This document shows, piece after piece, positions 55,195 to 64,000 of a stretch of 64,000 bases of DNA (position 1 is its first letter; each line of letters opens with the position of its first letter). The notes beneath the pieces were generated by a model that was not told the origin of the DNA, ran no database searches, and saw only the letters and a list, made by a program, of their open reading frames with translations. Source of the stretch: Dermanyssus gallinae (Eukaryota > Arthropoda > Arachnida > Mesostigmata > Dermanyssidae). Where the stretch lies: positions 83,030 through 147,029 of the forward strand of contig QVRM01000981.1 of assembly GCA_003439945.1 (NCBI GenBank). The letters are read 5' to 3'. Position numbers and translations under genes: made by a program.

Positions 55195-55755
55195 GGCACG
55201 TGGTAACATGGTATATGTATATTTATATATAGTAAATATTTACGCTTACATAATATGGTAGATATATACACTTATGTAGTATGGATACACAAACAATGAT
55301 GGTACCTGTAATGCACATAACAAATTGACGCGTGTAACGGAATAGTTAAATCAGCGAATTAAACGAGATAAGCATCATCGCAGCGATAAGAACCGCGTGG
55401 ACACCAACGGTATTGTTGGCTGGGTGCACTACTGCTTACGTCAATGTGCTGTAGTTATTGAAGGTGTCTGTGTTCTAGTGTTTGCTTCTGTAGTAGGCTA
55501 TTAATATTAATATTATTATTATTATTATTACTCTTATTTTTTAGGCAATGCCAATATGATGGCCACTGGCATTCAGGCGATAATACTAACACAAGCAATA
55601 TTGTATATATTGTATAATACGTGTGTGTTAGTAATTGCGATACCTGTACAAATTAATAATAATAATAACAGTCAATTCTTGTTTAAAAATGATTATTGTT
55701 AATATTGTTGCTGTAGCTTGGGAAGTTACACACTGTCACGTTACGTGAAACGAGC

Positions 55756-55858
55756 GGGGGGGGGGGGGGGGGAGCACATTTTTTCTTCTTTCTTTGCTTA
55801 GCCTTTAGCAGCGGGGGAGCACATTTATTTTCTTAGCCTTTAGCAAAGAGAGAGCAAT
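55756..55858. repeat. Poly-G run with adjacent tandem duplication
   Basis: Seventeen consecutive G at 55756-55772. It is followed by two copies of a unit gggggagcacattt...cttagcctttagca. Confidence 0.8.
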
Positions 55859-55899
55859 CTCTGCTACGACGATTGATGCTTACCATCATGGACGAGAGC

Positions 55900-56835
55900 G
55901 ATGTACGAACTGCCAACTACCCAGCAACACGTTGTCTGTCCGGCGGTTGATCTCGAGTCTTGGCGGCTGTTTTTGTCGTCTCTACACGCGACACGGGGCC
56001 GTTACCACCAGCTGCACCCCCACAGGCCGCACCCCCACAGGCTGCACCAGCCGAAGCAGCGCAGCAGAAGTCCACTCGATCTTTTTCGATTCGACCACTT
56101 CTGTTGTCGTCGTCGTCGTCGTTGTCGTTACTGCGGCCGCACGACCCGACGACTAAACACACACGACACAAGCCCAGCAAAGAGTTGACCCACAGTCTAG
56201 TCTGGCAAACAGGCAAGCTATACAGACACCAATATACTACTAGGTAGTATAGTACGCTATCGTATAGTAGTAACTAAATGACTAACTGTTTACTAATTAG
56301 TATAAATAACTTCTAACTAACTGACTAATAAACACCTGCTAGCTATTACTATTACATGTCTACCTTTGCTGCTCCTACTACTACTACTACTTCTGCTACT
56401 GATACTGCAACTTCAACTGCAAAGGCTGCTGCTGCTGCTGTAGTTGTAGTTTCAATTTCAATGCCTATTTCTACTCTAGCGCGACTGGACTCTTCGTCAG
56501 TCGGCGTTCACTTCTACACGATCTGCACTTCGACTAAACGAAACCAGCAAACCAACCAGCCAGCAACCAACCAACCAGCCGGTGGCTGCTGCAGTGTCTA
56601 GTGCTGCAGCTGCTGTTGCTGCAGCTGCTGGTGACGTGCTGCGGGGTACGGCACAATGTACGTGCACCGGCAGAGCCACGGCAGCGGCGGTGAGCGTCAG
56701 CGGTGACGGTGAGCGTCAGTCAGTCAGTCACTCTGCTCCAGTCAACGCTGCTGCTGCTGCTACGGACGGTGACGCGTCGCCGTCCGCTCGAACGCTGCAG
56801 GCGGCTCAGAAGAACACCAGGCCAGTTTAGCGTCG
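55900..56835 (+). other. Compositionally biased region with overlapping open frames
   Basis: Several + frames are open, such as PLPPAAPPQAAPPQAAPAEA at about 56000. A later Ala-rich frame (56582-56830) contains GDVLRGTAQCTCTGRATAAA. Both are GCT/GCA-rich. No domain is visible. It resembles the trinucleotide-rich 5' flank of the zinc-finger gene and could be a 5' exon of another gene. Confidence 0.2.
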
Positions 56836-57129
56836 TGTGCCGCGGTCGCCGCCACCGCCGCCTGCCATAGCGAGTCAGCATGCGCGAGCCAGCCAGCAAC
56901 GCTGTCTAATGCATAGATGGATGGGATGCATACGACAAGTGTGTGCGCCCGTGTACTGCTGTGCAATGACCGATCGACGACAACGACGACGATGATGGTG
57001 GTCGTGGTCGTGGTGGTGGTGGTGGTGGTGATGGCCTGTTGTGTTGGCGTCTGTATGTTGGTTGTTGGCTATTGGCTGTCGACGCCCGCCACACAAGCAA
57101 GTCTCGGCATCGGCGGTGAAACCGGCGGC

Positions 57130-57723
57130 ACCAGCAGCAGCAGCTGCAACTACAACAACAATAGCAACGACAACAACTACAACAACGGCAACAACAACTA
57201 CAACAACGACAGCAGCAGCAGCAACAACAATAGCAGCGACAACAAAAACAACAACAACAACAGCAGCAGCAGCAACAACGCCAACAATAACAGCTGCATC
57301 AATAACAACACTAACACCAGCAAGAGCAACAAGAGTACCAGCAGCAGCAACAACAACAATACCAGCAACAACAATAGCAACGACAACAACAACAACGGCA
57401 GCAGCAACAACAATAGCAACGACAACAACAACAACAACAACAACGCCAACAATAACGCCAACAACAGAACGAGCAACGATAACAACACTAACACCAGCAA
57501 CAACAACAACAGCACCAGCAACAACAATAATACCAGCAGCAACGACAACAATATCAACAGCAACAACAACAGCACCAGCACCAGCAACAACAACAACAAC
57601 AATACCAGCAACAACAACAACAATATCAGCAGCAAAAACAACAACAACAACAACAATAACTACAGCAACAGAATCAACAATAGCAACAACAGCATCGATG
57701 AAGACAACACGCTTACGAAATGA
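57130..57723 (+). repeat. Imperfect AAC/AGC block open in two frames
   Basis: About 590 bp of AAC with AGC, GAC, ACC and AAT interruptions. It is open as an Asn/Ser-rich frame (from 56917, stop at 57721-57723) and as a Thr/Ala-rich frame (to 57751). The third (CAA) frame contains TAG codons. The Asn frame starts after a Val-rich hydrophobic stretch. Coding status is undecided. Confidence 0.6.
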
Positions 57724-57724
57724 T

Positions 57725-58165
57725 GGGAAAGGGGGGAGGAACGCTTCATAAGTGCAGGGTCACCAAGAGCTGGGGACACAATTGGCTACCCCCTCTTGGC
57801 TTCTACTACTGCGACTTATTCTACTACTATAACGACTTCTTCTACTACTACTGCTACTACTACTACTACTACTGTATGACTACAGCTACTACTGACTGAT
57901 TACTATATTTTACTATTGAAATGACTATATCTTACCACTGATATTACTGTATCTTACCACTGATATTGCTATATACGATGTTCTGCCACAACATTCCAAC
58001 TGACTGCCCCACCGCAGTCCCTCCGACGACCACCGCAGGGGGTCTTTGTCGTCGGTCGCGCAAAGCAGCAGCAACAGCAGGCGACCAGATGGGCCTGTGG
58101 CCTGCAAATTAGTCAGCAAGGGTAACAACCAGCACTTTTTTTTTGTTTTGTTCTGGGGGGTTTTG
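57725..58165. other. Stretch with TAC/ACT repeats, no gene seen
   Basis: It contains tactac-type runs at 57830-57875 and a tandem duplication (cttaccactgatatt twice, 57930-57970). Nothing else. Confidence 0.5.
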
Positions 58166-58167
58166 GG

Positions 58168-58300
58168 AATGCATGATGCACATGCGCCACTAGCAGCCTG
58201 CGTGACTAGTGTGAGCCTCGCAAACCCACTAAACCCGGATTCCTCCCCACCCCCCACCCAGGCTCGGTATTACTTTGGCATTATTACATCGAAGTACAAC
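58168..58300 (+). repeat. Dispersed repeat W, copy 2
   Basis: Same orientation as 20160-20290 and well over 90 percent identical by eye. It is also preceded by a T run at 58136-58145. The T run and shared 5' edge suggest a family of retroposed or MITE type. Confidence 0.85.
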
Positions 58301-59280
58301 CAGCACCTAGATCCTGCTTGCTGAGCTGATTGCGCTGGCTTCAATCACAACCACGATGATGTGGTCGCGGTTTGCGGTGGGGTGCGGGTGGCCTCTCCTT
58401 CTCTCTCTCTCTCTCTCGTTCGCTCGCTCGCTCCCCCTAGCCCCTCGGTGCCCCCCGCCGGTTGTTCTGGACCGTACGTACTCTGACTGACCCACCGCAG
58501 CATCACCATCATCACCACCACGACGCCGCTGCTGCTGTTGGGGTTGGGTTTGCGGTAGATGCGTACAGCTGTAGCGCGCGACCCAGCGAAGGTTGCCGAT
58601 GATCAACTAACTGCTGCTGCAGCTGCTATTGCTGCAGGTGCTGTTGCTGCTGCTGCTGCCTCTCTACCGACCAACACCACCAGCCAGCCACCTGCCGCAA
58701 CACATCTTTGACGTTGTCGCGGTCGCGATCGCCTACCCCACGACTTCGATGACACGAGCGGCGAAGCAAGAAATCTACAGCCACCCCCACAACAACCACC
58801 ACCACCATCATCATCATTATCATCATCAGCACTCCCAACGCCACCACCCCCATTATCACCACCACCCCTAGCGGCGGCGTTGACGACGGCGAAGAAGCCA
58901 GCGGTTACGCCGTCTCTGACGTCAATGATGAACAATGGGACAGATGCTCCTGCTGTCGTCATTGTTGTTGTTGCAGTCGTCGTCGTCATTATTGTTGTTG
59001 CGTTGGTGCTTTTTACTACAATTGTTGTTGTTATTGTTGCGCTGGTGCTTTTTACTACATTTGTTGTTGTTGTTGTTGTTTGTGTCAGCCGCTTGTTCTC
59101 GTACCTCGATGTTGCTGTGTTTCGTTTGTCTACTTGGTCGTGATTGCCAGTTGAGTCGGCACTGTTCATGCCCGCGGGCGCTCCCTCCCCACCCCGGCCC
59201 GATCATATATGTATACAACTTGGTAATGCTTCATCGACGGACGTCGGGTACACAGAGAGAGTAGCTGGCACTGCTGATTA
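58300..59280. repeat. Low-complexity region (CT, CAT/CAC, GTT runs)
   Basis: CT run at 58394-58420, CAC/CAT runs at 58785-58865, and GTT/GTC runs at 58950-59075 that include a duplicated gctttttactaca unit. Open frames on both strands are compositional. Confidence 0.6.
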
Positions 59281-59594
<314 letters not shown>

Positions 59595-59599
59595 GTTGT

Positions 59600-60885
59600 T
59601 TCTCTACACTGACTGACTCCGGGCTTGCGAGCGTTGTGCTCTTGCTGCTGCTGCTAGGCGGTGGTATGCTCGTAACTCATTCTTTCTTCTGCCTGTCTTT
59701 CCCATGTGCGCTGGTTGCTCGGGTGGTACCCGTGATCCCGGGTCACGTGGTTATTGGCGTACGCCGCCGTATATCTTCATTCCCTCGATTTCTCTCTTCT
59801 GTGTGTGTGAGAGGGACGTTGCTTTATTCATTCATTGATCGCTGTCTGTCCGCCTGCCTGCCTGCCTGCCTGTGTATCTGTCGTGTAAATGTTTGCCTCG
59901 TGTCTCTGCGGCCCGACACACTGGAACGGGATTTCCTCTCGCGAAGGGTAGATTTTCTCGCGCCTCGGCAGCAAAAGTGACAGAGCGCCGCTCAAGACGG
60001 CTATGGCGACACGATGCCTCGGTAGACAAGATCGTTCGTGTTCGTGTCGCCCACTCCTAGCTAGAGCGAGTGCCCTGTGTGGCAATGTACGTATGTGTGT
60101 CTTTGTTATTCTTGTGTCGGGCATAGCCGGGCGACGAAAAAAGAAGCACAGGAAACGCATAAAACGTCATATTGGACCGGATTCTGTAGTTAGTGTGCGT
60201 CGTGCCAACTGAGGACGATCCCATTGGAAGGAGAGGGGGCGGGGGGGTCGAGGGAAGGGGGATATTGCTTCGTCTCATTGCCAACAAGAAGATGCAGACG
60301 CGGCAAGGGGTGCAGCACGCCCCATGCCCCTCATTACACCATTAGCGCCACCGCTACATTCTACTAGTGCCCTGCTGCTGTCTCGACTTATGCTACGCTA
60401 TAATAGCGACAATTCACGACTACAATATCACCATCACTACAACTCATAGTTTCTAGTAAACATTACACAACATTACTACCGACCGACCTACCTACTTAGG
60501 CGGACTACGAACGACTAATCCACAACAACAACAACAACATGCCGAGATCCGCGGCTCAGACGGCGGAGCAAGATTGTTGTTGCAGCGTCGCCTTTTGTAG
60601 TCATCATCGCCCCCGACGCGCCCAACAGGGGCGGCAATAAGCGACGCGCAGTTGACGCCCTTCTCGCTATTGCTGGGCCGGGGCAGTGAGTGGCTTTTGC
60701 TGCTGCTGCTGCTGATGACGCCCGCTTTCGTACCAGTACGCCTGGTGCTACTAGAAGTAATAGTTCTAGTCGTAACAGCGTATCTACTAGTAACAGATCT
60801 ATCAGAAGCAGTTCTAGTGGAAACAGTTCTAGTAGCAGGGCGAGTGCGCTAGTCATGGCTAGCATCTACTAGGGGAGGGAGGAAG
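59600..60885. other. Stretch without a supported gene
   Basis: It contains a CCTG repeat (59853-59872), a G-rich patch (60230-60262), a short (AAC)n at 60520-60540 and a CTA/AGT-rich stretch at 60740-60870. Open frames are short. Confidence 0.35.
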
Positions 60886-60889
60886 AGGG

Positions 60890-60995
60890 GTTATATCGCC
60901 GGTTCTATCCCCGTTGTTCGAATCAAATTCTCTCTGAGTGATGCTCGTTAAGAATAGATGATTAACCATGCTGTCATTAGAGCTAGGGCTGCCTA
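60890..60995 (+). repeat. SINE S2, copy 2
   Basis: It shares cgccggttctatcc, ttctctctgagtgatgctcg and gatgattaacc with the copy at 54850-55000. Only the B-box half is recognisable. Confidence 0.55.
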
Positions 60996-61277
60996 GATAT
61001 CTTAACATGTTGTCCGACCCTCGGTCCGGCCTCATTGAAGATTTGCTCCTCGACGGTTCCAAGCCCGTAGTGGACGGGGAATACTTAAACAAACAAGAAG
61101 AAAAGTTGTAGTAATACCCACGATAATCGTCGTTGGAGTAATAGTTGTAGAAGTAGGACTGACGACGATTATAACGGGGGTGGATGGGGGGAGGAGATGG
61201 AGGGGATTTCGTGGGCTGCGAACGATGTCGCATCAATGAGCTGCCTAACGTCTCACGATCATCACGTTGCGGTAAAA

Positions 61278-61500
61278 ATCAGTGGCTGTGGGTGGTGGTT
61301 GCACGAGAAGCAGCAGCAGCAGCAGTGTCAACATTAGCAATGGAATTAGCAGCTGCCATCATAATCTGAGCAGTACTAGAGACGTAACTGTTCACGTAAC
61401 GGGCGTGAGAGATTAGACACAGCAATGTATTGCATTCGGCGATCTGTTGTACCATCTTTCCATCTTGTGTGCGCTTCGCCATACGAGGACTGATCGTCAA
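61278..61500 (-). other. Candidate - strand coding segment
   Basis: The - strand frame reads TISPRMAKRTQDGKMVQQIA then ECNTLLCLISHARYVNSYVS, and ends Ala-rich. Its composition is more protein-like than its surroundings. The frame upstream (61502-61640, PYKQFEYRAQEEEQHQQ) is offset by one base across a CAG run. No domain is recognised and no splice sites are convincing. Confidence 0.2.
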
Positions 61501-61600
61501 GCTAAGTGAGTACTGGATTGCCGAGCTGCTTCTGCTGCTGTTGCTGCTGTTGTTGATGCTGCTCCTCCTCCTGGGCGCGGTACTCGAACTGCTTGTAGGG

Positions 61601-61634
61601 CCGCAACATAGGGCGGCGCCACCCTATGTTGCGG
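61601..61634. repeat. Perfect 13-bp inverted repeat (hairpin)
   Basis: ccgcaacataggg (61601-61613) and its exact complement ccctatgttgcgg (61622-61634) enclose an 8-base loop. The local sequence is GC-rich. Confidence 0.85.
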
Positions 61635-61819
61635 TGTGCCAACGCCAAAGCAAGTGAACAAAAATATAACGTGCAAGAGAATAACGGCTCGGACAAGACC
61701 ATACGCCCGTGCGTCGAAATAGTACAGCTGGAAACGAAAAGATTTACGTTTGCTGCTTGCTGCTGTTCGCCTTGCTCACAGTTGTTAATGCACGTCGACA
61801 ATAGATTGCACAATACGAT

Positions 61820-62560
61820 TCTAACTCGGCAGCATTTATTGTTGTTGTATTGCTGTGCTGTTGTTGCTGTGTTGTTGTTGTTGTTGCTGCGTGGGGCAAT
61901 GAGGGTTGGATTTCAAGCACTGTTTGTCGTATTTGCCGTGTGATGACGATGACATTGCTGTGTATGACGGCACGCACTGTCATCAAGGATCGTGAGTCAA
62001 GCTACGGTAAGCTGATAGCAGATTCAGGACTGTGAGAACTCTCGACGAGGTCGACGTCTACGAATCATACGCTATATCTGCGCTGGGGTCTTGGGCGCTT
62101 TCTTATTGCTGTCGTAGTACAGTGCTACGGAGTTTTAAAGAGAAATTGCCAATTGCCGGGCTTCCCACCCGTTCGGTGAAGGCCTACTCAGTTGGTAAAA
62201 AAGGCATTCGTAGTTGTCACACACCTTATGTGCTTACATGCGGTCCGAAATAAATTTTAAGATATGAAGCCAAGAAGCAGATCTCGCTTTGCAATTGAGC
62301 TGCAATTCTGCTTTAAGTTCTATGGGAATCTATGGAGTTTGTCAGGGAAGCCATGTAATTCCGACCATTTACGCTCCCGACCAATCTCCCGCCAGCGGTC
62401 CGATCTCCCGTCCAAGGAAGCACAATGCGAAAATGCGGCCGCGCTCTTGGGCACCTTGTTTAGGTGGAGAAGACCTAATGTCGAGACCTTGCGGTGCTTA
62501 CGGATCAAGTGGAAGCTCTCGTTCACGCCGTAATTTAAATATCATGCTGATGTTTATGTC
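61820..62560. other. Stretch without recognised features
   Basis: GTT-rich at 61837-61890, then short open frames without motifs. Confidence 0.4.
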
Positions 62561-62564
62561 TATA

Positions 62565-62566
<2 letters not shown>

Positions 62567-62629
<63 letters not shown>

Positions 62630-62630
62630 G
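62567..62630. repeat. (AAT)n microsatellite
   Basis: About 64 bp of uninterrupted AAT. Confidence 0.97.
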
Positions 62631-62726
62631 TTACTCCTTGTTTTACAGCAACATGAAAGGTGTTGGTGGGACGCAGTGAAGCTGACGGCAGACGGCTCTA
62701 GTCGTAAGAAGAGGACCGCCACCGGG

Positions 62727-62852
62727 GGAGACACATAGGTGCACAGGTTCGAGACCTAACCGTTGCACATTTGTATTTATGCGGTCCGTTTTACGAAGCA
62801 ATGCAAAAGCAAATCCGTGGACGTTAAGCGTTGGATGAGGGTCGGCCCAAAA
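62727..62852 (+). repeat. tRNA-derived SINE family S1, copy 3
   Basis: It contains gacacataggtgcacaggtt, gttgcacatttgtattta and ccgtggacgttaagcgttgg. The 5' part of the head has diverged. Confidence 0.82.
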
Positions 62853-62854
62853 GA

Positions 62855-63580
62855 GTTTTAGGTAAAAAAAATTAAGGACATTTCGAAAATATGTTTTCCA
62901 TGGAGTGCACCACGGGCCTGCTCCACGCATGCAAGGAACGGTGTTGCCATCGTCTACTACAGCAGTTATAGCAAGCTACCATATTTTGAGACGTTGTGTC
63001 TGATTAGGTAAAATTTTGTTTTCGTATTGATGTGATGTTCTACATATATCGGTTTTTGCACGGATCGTTTGAAAACCGTCAATCCAAAAGAAGCATCAAA
63101 CAGATATGCGGGTATTCGTCGTATTGAAAATACATTCGGTGGTGATAGGATAGTTTATTACCCTTGATGCCCTTCCAGCTACGGTGCTCTAAAATGTAAC
63201 AGATTAATTCGTCACGTACGTTCATGTCGATCTTTATCATATTAATCACGCCACTCACGGTGACGCTGACTACATGTTATCTAGATGCTCCGATAGCGGC
63301 GAGAGCCGGTAACGGCTAGTAAGCTGCCTGTATTGTATGATAAATGTGAGTCAATCACCCGGGTCGCGTAGTGGTCCAGCATTTCGGGAGTCAACTTTCT
63401 GGCTTGACCGCGTTACAAAAAAGAAACGCTGGATATTTGACGTACTTAGTGCGGGTAATTTAGATTATCGAATCAGAATATTTAACATTGTTGTTAATTT
63501 GCGTTTTATGGTGCTATGGACCGGCGCCAATAAGCGACATGTGCCCCTATGTGTGAGGATGCAGTCGCCTCATTTAAGGC

Positions 63581-63616
<36 letters not shown>

Positions 63617-64000
63617 GCAGTAAAGATATATTTTTTGTTTAATATTTGTTACTGTGTGTTTGTGCTAACGTGCCACAAATCCGAAAGTCTTTAAAGAGGC
63701 CGTTATTTAAAATGGCAATGGTGGTATTGGTGCCGATATTTTTGGTATCGAAGTCCCCCACCATCTTCATGACTCAGCCGTGTCGACGAATCGGTGTTGC
63801 CATCCTTTAATACCGGCGACTGTTTCTATACATCAGGTGTTAGGTCAGCAATATTCTACCGCCTCTTTACTTTAACTTGACTACAACGCAACTTTGTATA
63901 GGAACGTAACGAGAATTCATCATGATTTAAGTCTAACCTTTCTCCGAGAACTGAAGCAACGGAACTGAAATAAAGAATGACTGGAAGCGGTGAAGTGGAA
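62855..64000. other. End of window, unassigned
   Basis: It holds (TA)n at 63584-63613 and short open frames only (for example 63337-63642). No domain or element end was identified. Confidence 0.4.

Noticed and set aside
62498..62738. Poly-Asn and poly-Leu frames
   Set aside because: Translations of (AAT)n.

Overview
The window is nuclear DNA from an animal, most probably an arthropod. The evidence is GT-AG introns with matched phases, long (TA)n and (CAA)n/(TTG)n microsatellites, and many decayed Tc1/mariner and non-LTR elements. Nothing bacterial or viral in layout was seen. A mite or related chelicerate would fit, but no feature fixes the species.

Three protein-coding loci can be supported. 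(1) A complete POP1 homologue (RNase P/MRP subunit) lies on the + strand at 20630-34444. It has eight exons whose phases all match and predicts about 804 residues. (2) A ZNF800-like zinc-finger locus lies at 16282-19163 (+). It is rich in Gln, Ser, Thr and Ala and is open only as a relay of five overlapping reading-frame segments. (3) An unrecognised, probably secreted, charged low-complexity protein is encoded on the - strand at 40075-35431. It has four exons with matching phases and converges on POP1 tail to tail.

Layout. 0-11 kb: TE debris (non-LTR RT fragments, a long-arm inverted-repeat element, a SINE, a deleted mariner), minisatellites and one unexplained GC-rich island at 6.64-7.1 kb. 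11-16.3 kb: trinucleotide-rich DNA upstream of the zinc-finger gene. 16.3-19.2 kb: zinc-finger gene. 19.2-20.6 kb: a small MITE and a dispersed repeat. 20.6-34.4 kb: POP1, with a mariner, a restriction-like-endonuclease retroelement fragment, a non-LTR RT fragment, two inverted-repeat elements and a Tc1-like element inside its introns. 34.4-40.1 kb: the secreted-protein gene. 40-53 kb: intergenic, with a non-LTR element (41.3-43.1 kb), further mariner/Tc1 remnants and a second non-LTR fragment. 53.4-62.6 kb: a second trinucleotide-rich block with giant (CAA)n and (TTG)n tracts and doubtful coding segments. 62.6-64 kb: a SINE and unassigned sequence.

The genes do not form a pathway. The most useful results are the uncharacterised secreted-protein gene, the frame relay in the zinc-finger locus, a deleted mariner that still encodes only a DNA-binding domain, and an undescribed family of long-arm inverted-repeat elements that sit in (TA)n tracts. 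Smaller (TA)n runs not listed separately occur near 7329-7343, 19483-19522, 40866-40884, 46323-46341 and 63584-63613.
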